Assembly: GCF_014698795.1 (NCBI RefSeq)
Contig: NZ_JACJTR010000017.1
Coordinates: forward strand, 99,211 to 163,210
Direction of reading: 5' to 3'
Origin: Nostoc sp. FACHB-892
GTDB lineage: Bacteria; Cyanobacteriota; Cyanobacteriia; Cyanobacteriales; Nostocaceae
Length of the DNA: 64,000 bases
Below, piece after piece: positions 9,345 to 18,102 of the stretch. The translations under genes and the position numbers were made by a program. The notes below the pieces were generated by a model. The model did not search any database. It had not been told where the DNA came from and saw only the letters and a list, made by a program, of their open reading frames with translations. Positions within the stretch are counted from its first letter, which is position 1; every line of letters starts with the position of its first letter.

Positions 9345-10616
9345 TCAGCCTGCTTGTAGTTCGTTGAGCCTATGAGAAAAAGCTACACTTGGCTTTACAA
9401 TAGCTGGGACAATTTTCTCACAAGCCATTCTCGCACCCGATAAATTCCGTGCTGTTGGCCCCACAAGCATTGCAGCCAAGCCACCCATGATGAATAGTTC
9501 ACAACTAGGCCAACGCAGACAAGTATCTAAAACTGGCAAACCTTTAACAATTTTGATCGGGTAAGCCGCTAAAATATCTTTTAACAAGGGTTCAGTGGTG
9601 ACATCGAATTTAGTGCCAGTGGAAAGCCAAATATAATCGCACTCATCTTGATTACCATCGCTACATTCCACACGCCAATTTTCACCTAACCATTCGGCTT
9701 TTACTACTTGACAATTTTCATTAATTCTGATTTTACCACGACGCGTTTGTTGCCGTAGTTGGGTAGCGATGTCTACGACGGGCTACGCCTACGCAGGTGT
9801 CATAGAGCCACCATTTCTAGCTTGCTGAATCATCGTTACCCGTTGCTCCCAATCCGGTTGAGCAAAAAATCCCTTTAGGTACTTTGGCCCTAACCAACCC
9901 GGTTCAGCATCAAATAATTTTTCTGATAAATTACGCCGAATCATCAAATGAACCTTTGCGCCGCGAGAAATAGCACCCACTGCCAAATGTCCACTCGTCA
10001 AGCCACCACCCACAATCAATACTCTCTTACCCATCAACTGCAATTTTCGTAAATCAATCGTTTGGGAGTGGCAAAGTCTATCTTGTGGGTAGACTGTCTG
10101 AATCTGGTTTACCCAATCAGGGATTTGAATTTGAGCGTTACCCGTTGCCAACACTACCCGCCGGGCAATGATTTCTTGTCCGTCTTGCAAGCACAACCGG
10201 AACCGAGAACGTAAATGATGAGAAAAGGGTTCAATACTCTTGACTGCTAAAGGAATAACTTGTTCTTGCAACTGCCAAACTCGAATTACATCCTGGCAAA
10301 AATCCTCAAATAATTGCGTCCCTGGTAAATCATAGGGGGGAAATAACTCATCAGGACGAGATTCTGCAAATTTCCTTAAAGCAAAAGCGTTTGGGTCGGG
10401 ATGGTGGACGGCAGGGGAGCGTAAATGAGGAATTTCTAAAGCTTTAAATTGGTGTTCCCATTGACTCATCCATCTGCCACTAGGGTCAAATACTAAAAAT
10501 TTCCCCTTGATTTTTTGCCGTTTTTGCAGCAGATGAGTAGTCAAGGTCAGAGCATGAGGCCCAGCACCAATAATCGCCAAGTCAATTGTTGCAGGAACAG
10601 TAGTCGTAAATTGCAT
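9345..10616 (-). pseudogene. FAD/NAD(P)-binding oxidoreductase, interrupted by a short dispersed repeat
   Basis: The N-terminal part (10616 to 9789) has a GAGPHALTLTTHLL flavin-binding motif, SGRWMSQWEHQFKALEIPHL and a second nucleotide-binding GGGLTSGHLAVGA. This is typical of lysine/ornithine N-monooxygenase-like flavoproteins. After NGGSMTPA the reading frame meets two TAG stops at 9789-9791 and 9783-9785. The same frame then resumes with VVDIATQLRQQTRRGKI and runs to the natural end (IWLSTGTKFD, FIMGGLAAMLVGPTARNLSG). The stops lie inside the repeat TAGCGATGTCTACGACGGGC-type element at 9764-9795. The total length of about 424 codons fits one intact ancestral gene. It is probably a recent pseudogene or a truncated 275-residue product. 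Confidence 0.85.
9764..9795. repeat. Short dispersed Nostoc-type repeat inserted in the flavoprotein gene
   Basis: The sequence TAGCGATGTCTACGACGGGC followed by TACGCCTACGCA has relatives at 12415-12447 and 34403-34436 and a looser one near 28576. Here it carries two in-frame stops for the host gene. Confidence 0.75.
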
Positions 10617-10640
10617 TACTGGAAAAACAATCTGGCTTTT

Positions 10641-10657
10641 ATGATAATAGTTATCAT
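10641..10657 (-). promoter_or_regulatory. Zur/Fur-box-like palindrome
   Basis: ATGATAATAGTTATCAT is a palindrome of two 7-base arms around three bases, 25 bases upstream of the flavoprotein start. It resembles the cyanobacterial Zur operator (TGATAAT-N-ATTATCA); Fur boxes are similar. The COG0523 gene downstream on the same strand favours Zur. The assignment is inference from motif and context. Confidence 0.6.
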
Positions 10658-10940
10658 TCTATATGGGTAAGCTTAGACCAGCAAGGTAAAGTTTTTCGAC
10701 ATGACTCGCAATACTAACCCTTGACTCAGCTCGTGTTCGTCATCAAGGGCAATTATGATACCGTTAATCTGCCACGCTTCTGGCTTTTGCTTTGGCGCTT
10801 CTTTTGCACTCGCCCAAGGTAGATAAGCCCCAACTCTTGGAGACGCTCTTCGCGTTCGGGGAAGTCAAAAGTCGACAGTAGGATAAAGGGAAAAATGAAA
10901 AAGAGCGATCGCTTTTTAATTATTCAAAATTCGTAATTTA

Positions 10941-11033
10941 TAGGACTTACGCATAGGTAACGAAAAATTAAACCACAGATGCACAGCAAACACGGGGTAA
11001 TAAGAGTTTGAGAGGTATTTTGCGTAAGCCCTA
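10941..11033. mobile_element. Mini inverted-repeat element (MITE-like)
   Basis: The ends TAGGACTTACGCA and TGCGTAAGCCCTA form imperfect terminal inverted repeats of about 13 bp, including TA at each edge. About 90 bp in total with no coding capacity. The same GGACTTACGCA end occurs at 58801, showing it is a repeated family. Confidence 0.6.
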
Positions 11034-11053
11034 ATTTATTTAGAATCGCTATA

Positions 11054-11392
11054 TTATAGTTCAATTAACTTGAAGCCCCAAGGTTTGAGAGCTGCTAGAG
11101 CTAGTTCTGGATCTACGCCTTCATAAACCTCCCATTCCAATGGATGCTCTTTAGGATGTCCGTCGCCGACATTACCTGCAACTTTGATTATCGGACAATT
11201 GGCGATGCGATCGCGCTCCAACCCTCTTGGAATTGCTAGTTGGATTTTGTGACCGATAAACTTTGCTGTACTCTCATTAGCTACAGATTCACGGATTAAA
11301 CAAATATCACCAGCAGTGCCCCAAGTAGTTTGGTAAATGTGGAGGAACGATATATAGGTAGCTGGTTTGATGGATCTTTTGAGAACGTGCAT
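11054..11392 (-). CDS. Hypothetical protein (112 aa)
   Basis: I do not recognise this protein. It starts MHVLKRSIKPATYISFLHIY and has a soluble, mixed alpha/beta-looking sequence with no membrane segment or known motif. The tail EWEVYEGVDPELALAALKPW reads like a genuine protein end. Codon usage and the ATG start are ordinary. It stands alone on the minus strand between a mini element and the DUF155 gene. Confidence 0.5.
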   Translation of the reverse strand: MHVLKRSIKPATYISFLHIYQTTWGTAGDICLIRESVANESTAKFIGHKIQLAIPRGLERDRIANCPIIKVAGNVGDGHPKEHPLEWEVYEGVDPELALAALKPWGFKLIEL

Positions 11393-11573
11393 TATCTGTA
11401 ATCCTTACACTATGAGTCAAAAATCATAAATCATACAAGTATTTTCTATCACGTTCGTAGGGAAGAATGTTTTTAATTAACATTTTGCACCTAGCCCAGG
11501 TGATTATAAATCGTCTGGTAGAATATAGCGGTTTTCAGTTAGTCCAATAGGTTTACGCTCTCCAAATTTAGCG

Positions 11574-12374
11574 TTAGCTTTTGAAAATGATGTCGTATAG
11601 TGACAGCAGAATCTCCACCACAATTAGAATCACCACATACCACTCTACTCGCTGGCTACTGCTATGCTGCATGAACTCCAGCACCGTTTGTGCAGTTTGG
11701 GCAATTAAATCTAGTTTGCGTTCTAGGGCATGGTGACGTTCACGGATTTCGTATTCATCCTCCAAGCGCAGATATAAGTTTTCTAGCTGTGGGGATTCCC
11801 AGAGTAACTCCGGCTTATCGATAATTTCTACTTGACCGACAATCTTATGTTGAACTAATAAAGTAGTCCCAAGTTGACGTAGTAATTCCCGGCTCTGGCG
11901 TCTACTCCTGTTTTCACGCTGGAGACTAGCTGCAAAGGGTTCAATTTGATCAAATACACCCGCTAGACTGGTTTCATAGTGAGACAGCACAACACTCTTG
12001 GCGAGAATATCAGCCACTATCTGCAAGCGTTCTACACTAAATTCATGCAGCGAAATTGTTCCTTCTTTAACTCGCTCACTTTCTGCTACGTTGAGATGAA
12101 TTTCTACCTCTTCTGTTTCTGGGTTGGCGAAAGAGCCGCTAACTTGAGAGGATAGTTTAGTCAAAAAGGCTACCTTTTCCACAGGCTCAAGGTTAAACAG
12201 GACAACTGCACCATAGTTGAGCAGTACCGCACAGCCGTGTTCACCGACTGAAACTATTACTGGCATAGTCGCCAAGCAAACGTAATTCTCCAAGTTCTGT
12301 AAGTTAATATTTTTACCAAGGAATAGGGCCTGCGCTCTAAATCTATCTCTATCATTAAAAAGGAGTTTTTGCAT
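11574..12374 (-). CDS. RMD1/YagE (DUF155) family protein
   Basis: Starting at MQKLLFNDRDRFRAQALFLG, the protein of about 266 residues has the family hallmarks: GCAVLLNYGAVVLFNL, a long helical middle (LAKSVVLSHYETSLAGVFDQ) and ELLWESPQLENLYLRLEDEY. A coiled region follows, then a C-terminal membrane anchor (YVVILIVVEILLSLYDIIF). Family members in yeast and mitochondria are membrane-associated; the bacterial role is unknown. An open frame continues 25 codons upstream to 12449, but those codons lie in a dispersed repeat (12415-12447) and an arginine-rich stretch, so the ATG at 12374 is preferred. Confidence 0.85.
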   Translation of the reverse strand: MQKLLFNDRDRFRAQALFLGKNINLQNLENYVCLATMPVIVSVGEHGCAVLLNYGAVVLFNLEPVEKVAFLTKLSSQVSGSFANPETEEVEIHLNVAESERVKEGTISLHEFSVERLQIVADILAKSVVLSHYETSLAGVFDQIEPFAASLQRENRSRRQSRELLRQLGTTLLVQHKIVGQVEIIDKPELLWESPQLENLYLRLEDEYEIRERHHALERKLDLIAQTAQTVLEFMQHSSSQRVEWYVVILIVVEILLSLYDIIFKS

Positions 12375-12414
12375 TGTCGCCCTATGCTCTATTCTGCCTG
12401 CTGAACTGCTTAAG

Positions 12415-12447
12415 TAGCGATGTCTACGACGGGCTATTCGGCGTCGC
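12415..12447. repeat. Dispersed Nostoc-type repeat upstream of the DUF155 gene
   Basis: TAGCGATGTCTACGACGGGC is identical to the first 20 bases of the copy at 9764; the remainder (TATTCGGCGTCGC) diverges. It creates a spurious arginine-rich upstream extension of the ORF. Confidence 0.65.
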
Positions 12448-12546
12448 AATTCATATCTGTTGTTGAAGATCGCTACAATCTCAGCTTACCAAGAAATCTA
12501 TCCAGTACTACCTTAGTACGCATCACCGTAGTTTTGAAGTAGAGGC

Positions 12547-12666
12547 TTCGATAAAATCTACAATGCAACACTTGAGCATCAGGGTAATTGCCCCACAGAA
12601 ATCATCCACGCGGATATCCAGCTAAATATCACAAATCTGCCAGCCTGGTTTACCCAATCCAACTAG
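12547..12666 (+). pseudogene. Short protein-like remnant, unidentified
   Basis: A 39-codon open stretch reads FDKIYNATLEHQGNCPTEII followed by HADIQLNITNLPAWFTQSN and a stop. It has no start codon and is preceded by a stop. The sequence looks protein-like, but I cannot name its family. It probably is the tail of a lost gene. Confidence 0.3.
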
Positions 12667-12760
12667 CATACATCAGGTTTATGTTTTATACTCATTTTAG
12701 CCTGATAATAAAGGGTTGAGAGTTCTTACTTTGGAGGAACCTTAACGAACTTATAAGTGT

Positions 12761-13108
12761 TTGCTAGTGGCATATTTATCTACCACTAAGTTTAAGGATA
12801 TTGGCAAAGCAATCAAAATTTTTGATGCTGACCAAAACTTTACTATTAGTATTAGAGGCTTAATGTTACATTTACTTCTGACTTCTCTTGGCATCATCGT
12901 TTATTTAGCATTTGCAAGATGTTTATTTAGCCAATGGTTATTTTTCTTGATGGATGATAAAGAAATGAGTCCAGAAAAGCGCTTTTTTTCTAAGATAATT
13001 TTAGTTTTAATCACTATTTTCTGGCCAATAATAGTACCATTTGCTTATCTAGAATTATTGAAATTTCATCGCAAATATAATAAAGAGATTGATTTATTGA
13101 GAAATTAG
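12761..13108 (+). CDS. Hypothetical small membrane protein
   Basis: About 115 residues with two clear membrane segments (LMLHLLLTSLGIIVYLAFA and IILVLITIFWPIIVPFAYL) and short charged ends. The start is uncertain: TTG at 12761 or GTG at 12767; a GGAGGAAC ribosome-binding-like site lies about 23 bases before the former. No family is recognised. It is isolated on the plus strand. Confidence 0.55.
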   Translation: MLVAYLSTTKFKDIGKAIKIFDADQNFTISIRGLMLHLLLTSLGIIVYLAFARCLFSQWLFFLMDDKEMSPEKRFFSKIILVLITIFWPIIVPFAYLELLKFHRKYNKEIDLLRN

Positions 13109-13208
13109 CTGAAGAAATGGTTAGGTCTGATATAGCGATTCTCGGCCCTTATGAGGTACAAGAACCCCTCCCCTCAAGCTTCTTATTCAATCACCGGAAG
13201 CATCTTTT

Positions 13209-13808
13209 TCATAATATTTGAGCAATAATATAAACATGATTTTCAGGATATTGGTCATATTCGAGATGGCGGCAGGTGCAATGATGCTCCGCCAGAATTT
13301 GCAGGAAAGTATCTACGCCCAAAGTGCTGTACTCAAAGTCCTGACCTTGAAATGCTCCTGAAATCTCGCTGCTTGTATGTCCACCGCCACAAGTGAATAG
13401 AAGCACTCCATCGGGTTCAAGTGCATCGCATAGCTTTTTTATCACAGGCACTTGCCTGTTGAGTGGCAGATGAAAAGTGCTGTCCCACGCTGCAATCAGG
13501 CTATAAAGTTTTGGCGGCAGCCAATTACAAATGTCTTCCCGGTAAAACACGATTTCTGGATGTAGGCGCTGGGCTAAATTGATCATTTCACTAGAAATAT
13601 CAAGTCCTTCAGGCTGAAATCCATGCTTGGATAAGCTGTTAATAAAACGCCCGCTACTTCCACACCCGACATCAAGTGCTGCGTGCTGCTTAAAAGTAAA
13701 TTTGATCGCTCGTTCTAATTGGGCAATCCCGTAGGTTGAATCTTGATGCTCAGTTTGCCACCATTGGGCAATTCGGTCGTAACGGGCAGATGTATCATTT
13801 GGCTCCAT
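13209..13808 (-). CDS. Class I SAM-dependent methyltransferase
   Basis: This 199-residue protein has the Rossmann methyltransferase motif ALDVGCGSSGRFINSL at about residue 41-56, an acidic motif II in GLDISSEMINLAQ, and the post-I region EDICNWLPPKLYSLIAAWDS. The middle DGVLLFTCGGGHT is typical of the UbiE/COQ5-like Methyltransf_25 group. The substrate cannot be inferred. It has no same-strand neighbours close by. Confidence 0.85.
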   Translation of the reverse strand: MEPNDTSARYDRIAQWWQTEHQDSTYGIAQLERAIKFTFKQHAALDVGCGSSGRFINSLSKHGFQPEGLDISSEMINLAQRLHPEIVFYREDICNWLPPKLYSLIAAWDSTFHLPLNRQVPVIKKLCDALEPDGVLLFTCGGGHTSSEISGAFQGQDFEYSTLGVDTFLQILAEHHCTCRHLEYDQYPENHVYIIAQIL

Positions 13809-13960
13809 AGAGTGACCTCATAAGTGCGGATGAAGATTTTCAGAGCAATTAAAATCTTTCCTCACTCTACATACAAACTACGCGATCGCCCCTAACGATC
13901 TCAAGAACGATCTCAATGTCGCTTTTTGAGCGTTCGTTAATCCCCTTGCCCCTTGAATAT

Positions 13961-14165
13961 TCATAACTTGATACAGCAGACACTCATTAACGTCCGAATA
14001 CAGCGTCCGGTTACGACATCCCACAGCTTAATTATGCGATCGTCACTGCCACTTGCCAACCGTTGACCATCGGGACTAAAGTTCACTGACCAAACACAGC
14101 CTGTATGCTTTGTTAAAACCTGTAAGCACTAACCAATCTGCACATCCCACAGGCTGACCGACACG
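13961..14165 (-). pseudogene. WD40 repeat protein remnant
   Basis: On the minus strand the frame reads VSLWDVQIG, an in-frame TAG, CLQVLTKHTGCVWSVNFSPD, GQRLASGSDDRIIKLWDVVT, GRCIRTL and a stop. This is one complete WD40 repeat plus the end of the previous one, with the canonical GH-like start replaced by KHTG and WD dipeptides intact. The in-frame stop and lack of flanking coding sequence show it is the decayed tail of a WD40 protein. Confidence 0.8.
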
Positions 14166-14361
14166 CACAAAGATCAACTCAACGCTGACCTGCTTTCATT
14201 CCTCTAAGACTGACTGAATAATTGCTTTTTTGTCAGCATTTAGTTTCGATATCTTATGTGTGTAGCCCCTGAAAATTCCGGGGTAGGGAGTTATTCTGTG
14301 CAGAGTCTACTTTTACTGCTTACCCGGATTTTCTGAGGGGATACTAATGTTGCTTAATCGA

Positions 14362-14646
14362 TTAGTATGAATAAATACTTTTGAAAACGATAAGACTAAT
14401 CAATACGGCAAGACCTAGCGCTCTCCGAAAATAATTAACGCCTTGAAATAATTCCAGCCACGCCCAAGTAAACAAAGAGCCGATTGCTACTACGTCTAAT
14501 GCTGTATTGATTTTGCCGCTTGTAAAAATTAGGGTTAGTGAACTACTTACTATCCAAACAATAAGCGGTAGATTGGGCATCTGAGCTATAACAATATTGC
14601 CATCGTTGTCGCGGAAGGTTTTATCAACCAATGTATTTTGCGTCAT
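14362..14646 (-). CDS. Hypothetical membrane protein (94 aa)
   Basis: After a polar N-terminus (MTQNTLVDKTFRDNDGNIVI) there are about three hydrophobic segments: LPLIVWIVSSSLTLIFTSG, ALDVVAIGSLFTWAWLELF and ALGLAVLISLIVFKSIY. Short membrane proteins of this sort are common in cyanobacteria and unassigned. The ATG start is sound, and the tail ends SIYSY. Function unknown. Confidence 0.6.
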   Translation of the reverse strand: MTQNTLVDKTFRDNDGNIVIAQMPNLPLIVWIVSSSLTLIFTSGKINTALDVVAIGSLFTWAWLELFQGVNYFRRALGLAVLISLIVFKSIYSY

Positions 14647-15190
14647 TTTTAATTACTACCTAGCTACAAACAAATAATTAACTTAGAAAAACAACTGGCT
14701 CCTCTCTTAAGAAGAGGTTTGTATCTAAGTTGCAAATTTATTAATAATATTAAAATATTCAAAACTTTCTTTCCAAGTGTCTAATTGCTGAGATTAGAGC
14801 GAAAAAATATATTCATATATGACTATGTTGAAAGGCATACTTATATAAAATCCGTCAAGATATCTATCGGAAGTATTTTGCCATCTGGAGCGATGGTGAT
14901 CATACTTGCTCAACGTATGAGGTTTAGTGCGGTGGCTAAATCTTTGCTCCCGTGAGGTAATTACCATTATTTTTATCCAGCATGGTAGTAATGGAACTAT
15001 GAAGGATACGCGAGGGTTACATTTGTTTAGCGATATCCTCTGGCTGTCTAATTACTATATAGAACAGCTCATCGTATTTGCAAAAGCTTTTAAAGGTAAA
15101 GATTTATAACGAAAACAATTGTTTGGCGTAAAATTTCGAGATGGGAAGCGAGAGAAAAATAGAGATTCACTTTTGCTTTTGCAGTCTCAA
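14647..15190. other. Intergenic stretch, no supported gene
   Basis: AT-rich region upstream of the sigma-like gene. A 60-codon open frame at 14927-15109 has no recognisable features and is not called. The stretch probably holds the promoter of the sigma-like/DUF1822 pair. Confidence 0.4.
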
Positions 15191-15841
15191 ATGCATCATC
15201 CCGAACAAGATAAACTAGATTCACATCTACTACAACTGGCTATTTCGGCTCAACAATACCCACCGCGATCGCTAGAACGGCGACTCGCTTTAACAAAGCT
15301 GATTAATGGTATTGTGCGCTCCTGTAGGCTTTGCCATCCACAAAAAAGCCAATTTTCAGCTGCTGTCTATGAAAATATTTATGATGAGGCACGTCAGGAA
15401 CTCTTACTTTATATTTGTGAGAAAATTGACAAATACGATGCAGAACGCGGTAGTGTCATGGCGTGGGTCAATGTGCTTTTAGAACGGAGGTTTTTTAAAA
15501 ATGCTATTAAAAAAGTTCAGAGTTCGCCAAATATACAAATAATAACAATTACTGACCTAGATAATTTTATTGCCTCGCCGGAAGAACCAAAAAACCTTAC
15601 AGATATCCTAAAAGAATGTATAGAATCAGATCCAGAAAATCTTTTTAAAAATGAATATATAGAAAAATTTCCTCAAGTCAACTTTCAAGCATTAGCGACA
15701 CGACGACTATTGGGAAAATCCTGGAAAGATATTTCTACGGAATTTAAAATAAAAATTCCTACAGTCAGCAGCTTTTATTACCGATGCATAAATAAGTTTT
15801 CTTCAAAGTTAAAAGAGTATTGTGTTAGTGATGTAAATTAA
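15191..15841 (+). CDS. Sigma-70-like / DNA-binding helical protein paired with DUF1822
   Basis: The protein of about 216 residues starts MHHPEQDKLDSHLLQLAISA. It contains a region-2-like helical part (YENIYDEARQELLLYICEKI followed by DKYDAERGSVMAWVNVLLER) with the tryptophan-containing helix of sigma factors. A C-terminal helix-turn-helix-like segment (LLGKSWKDISTEFKIKIPTV) resembles region 4. Such divergent sigma-70-family proteins often sit just upstream of DUF1822 genes in Nostoc. The gap to that gene is only 15 bp, so they form an operon. An upstream TTG (15119) would add 24 residues of basic sequence and is less likely. Target promoters are unknown. Confidence 0.7.
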   Translation: MHHPEQDKLDSHLLQLAISAQQYPPRSLERRLALTKLINGIVRSCRLCHPQKSQFSAAVYENIYDEARQELLLYICEKIDKYDAERGSVMAWVNVLLERRFFKNAIKKVQSSPNIQIITITDLDNFIASPEEPKNLTDILKECIESDPENLFKNEYIEKFPQVNFQALATRRLLGKSWKDISTEFKIKIPTVSSFYYRCINKFSSKLKEYCVSDVN

Positions 15842-15856
15842 ATCAGAGATTAATAA

Positions 15857-16801
15857 ATGATGACATACTGTTCAGAATCTTTAACCTTTACCGTCCCTAT
15901 TAGTTTGTCAGATCGTACATTAGCAGAACAGTTTCGCTTTCAGCATAACAGTCCAGAAAAAGCCAAGCAAGTTTATCTCAATACTTTAGCGGTATCTGCG
16001 GTAAAATTCTACCTTTGTTGCATGGGGGTTGAAACAAATTGGTCAGCAAGTTTAAGTTGGAACTCAGCAATACAAACAGTAATGAATGTCGCTGATTTAG
16101 AAGTTATTGGTCAAGGTAAGATCGAGTGCCTTCCAGTGTTACCAGGCGAAAAAGTGATTCATATTCCACCAGAAGTTTGCTCAGACAGAATTGGCTATGT
16201 AGCTGTACAGCTTAATGAATCCCTAAGAGAAGCAACTCTATTAGGATTTATTAAAATGGTGACCGAATGTAATTCAGTACCTCTAAGTGAGTTGCGATCG
16301 CTCGAAGAGCTGATCGTCCAACTGAGTGAAGCACCTGAACAAGAAAAACAACCAATTCATTTGAGCAAATGGTTGATGAATGTTGTTGATGTAGGTTGGC
16401 AAAGGGTTGAAGCAGCCGAGCTAGCTTTTGGATTTAGGTCTGCTGAACAAACTTTAGCTGAAAACCTAGCAGACAATTTAACTATTAGTGTGCAACAAGG
16501 TATACTCTTGGACTTAGGGCGACAACCAGAAAGTAAACCAATCGCTTTAAGAGTTGGACTGATACCCACTTCTGAGCAAGAAATAAATATTTTTGTGAAA
16601 GTGTGTCCAACTGATAACCAAAAGTATCTACCAGAAGAACTTAAAATAATGGTGTTGGATGATTTAGGCACTGCTGTGATGCAAGCTACTGCCAGGAGCA
16701 CCAAGAGTATTCAACTAAACTTTAGTAGCGAACTAGGAGAGCATTTTAGCATTAAAGTTGCCTTGGGTAATGTCAACTTTATAAAGTTTTTTACAGTCTA
16801 A
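15857..16801 (+). CDS. DUF1822 family protein
   Basis: This 314-residue cyanobacterial protein starts MMTYCSESLTFTVPISLSDR and has the family segments KAKQVYLNTLAVSAVKFYLC, ECLPVLPGEKVIHIPPEVC and GYVAVQLNESLREATLLGFI. No catalytic motif or membrane segment is visible. DUF1822 genes typically follow a sigma-70-like gene and often precede a CHAT- or CHASE2-domain gene. Here the third partner is absent; the next gene is on the opposite strand. Function unknown; the pairing suggests a regulatory module. Confidence 0.8.
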   Translation: MMTYCSESLTFTVPISLSDRTLAEQFRFQHNSPEKAKQVYLNTLAVSAVKFYLCCMGVETNWSASLSWNSAIQTVMNVADLEVIGQGKIECLPVLPGEKVIHIPPEVCSDRIGYVAVQLNESLREATLLGFIKMVTECNSVPLSELRSLEELIVQLSEAPEQEKQPIHLSKWLMNVVDVGWQRVEAAELAFGFRSAEQTLAENLADNLTISVQQGILLDLGRQPESKPIALRVGLIPTSEQEINIFVKVCPTDNQKYLPEELKIMVLDDLGTAVMQATARSTKSIQLNFSSELGEHFSIKVALGNVNFIKFFTV

Positions 16802-16993
16802 AAATCAATACCAAGGAATATTACCAAATAAGGCAGAGGGCAATGCCGCAGGCTTTACGACTACGCTCAGTGCATCGCCTGTTCTCTACCTGTGACCAAA
16901 AGGAACTTGGGTTTAAAACCCCGCCGTTATACGGCGCTTATAACCCATCTAATTATTCCTTCTGGCTCCTGCCTCCTTCACTAAAATCCTTAT

Positions 16994-18004
16994 TTATCCT
17001 TGCTCTTTCAATACTTGAGCTGCTAGCAACGCTAATGCTGCTGTACCAGCGATCGCACCCCACTGAAGAACCGGATTTTTTTCTAGCCAGTCGGAAACAC
17101 TAGGTATAACCAAGTGACTATAATCTCCGTTAACTCTGTCGTCTTCAGCAACAGGTTCGTAAAAATTATTTGATGCATCTTCAGATTTCGGCTCGGAACT
17201 ATGCTGTAACTTGAAGCCGATAAGCAGTAACAGTGAATCTACTAATGGTGGTGAGACGCGCTGTACCAAATCTAATATTTTAGCTACATCCCCAACTAAG
17301 TAGTCACGAGTTGGATGTTCAGCTACGTAGAGGATGGCATCAGCTACAAGTTTAGGCTCGTAGTAAGGTGGTATCCCGGCAGGCTTTACGCCTAATTTCG
17401 TCCGACCATTGTTCCAGAAGGGACTGTTAATCACCCCTGGCTTTACACTTGTAACACTGATAGGCCATTTTTCGTGTTGCAACTCAACGCGCATCGCTTC
17501 GATAAAACCCTCGACCCCATGCTTGGCTGCCGAGTAAGCACTTTGGTAGGGGAGCGATCGCGTACCTTCCACTGAAGAGACATGGATTAATGCCCCCCGT
17601 CCTTCACGCTTCAGATGGGGTAGGGCTGCCATTGCACCATACACCTGTCCCATCAGATCGACATCAATAACATGCTTAAACTCTTCTGGTGTTGTATTGT
17701 CGAAAGTCGCAAAGATACCGATAGCAGGGACATGTACCCATGTATCGAGTCGCCCGTAGACTTCCACAGTTTTATCTGCAATCGCCTTAACTTGGTCAAA
17801 TACTTGCACATCAGCTACGCAATAAGTTGCCTCGCCGCCAAAGCTGCGAATTTCTTCTACTAAAGACTGTAGCTTCGATTCACCACGAGCCGAGACTACC
17901 ACTTTTGCCCCGCGTCTAGCAAACTCAAGAGCTGTGATCCGTCCGATACCACTGGAGGCTCCAACGACGGAAACAACCTGTTGATTGATTGGCTTTAATT
18001 TCAT
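16994..18004 (-). CDS. SDR family oxidoreductase with C-terminal membrane anchor
   Basis: This classical short-chain dehydrogenase has a cofactor motif GASSGIG near residue 16, catalytic Ser in HVSSVEGTRS, and Tyr/Lys in YSAAKHG. The first 250 residues form the enzyme. The C-terminal extension ends in a hydrophobic segment (WGAIAGTAALALLAAQVL) that could anchor it to a membrane or granule surface. It is the last gene of the leftward PHB block, 98 bp after the alpha/beta hydrolase gene. The substrate is unknown; association with PHB metabolism is inferred only from position. Confidence 0.85.
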   Translation of the reverse strand: MKLKPINQQVVSVVGASSGIGRITALEFARRGAKVVVSARGESKLQSLVEEIRSFGGEATYCVADVQVFDQVKAIADKTVEVYGRLDTWVHVPAIGIFATFDNTTPEEFKHVIDVDLMGQVYGAMAALPHLKREGRGALIHVSSVEGTRSLPYQSAYSAAKHGVEGFIEAMRVELQHEKWPISVTSVKPGVINSPFWNNGRTKLGVKPAGIPPYYEPKLVADAILYVAEHPTRDYLVGDVAKILDLVQRVSPPLVDSLLLLIGFKLQHSSEPKSEDASNNFYEPVAEDDRVNGDYSHLVIPSVSDWLEKNPVLQWGAIAGTAALALLAAQVLKEQG

Positions 18005-18102
18005 AAGTAGTTACTCCTTAAAAGGGATTGGGGATTGGGGATTGGGTACTGGGGATTGGGAATTAAAATTCATTCCTAGAGTCCCTAGTTCCCAGTCCCC
18101 AT

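Noticed and set aside
9764..9795. Programmed recoding or readthrough of the flavoprotein gene
   Set aside because: The stops coincide exactly with a dispersed repeat, so insertion is simpler; two stops in a row make readthrough unlikely.
14927..15109. 60-codon ORF upstream of the sigma-like gene
   Set aside because: No recognisable family, no convincing ribosome-binding site and an arbitrary composition; likely chance.
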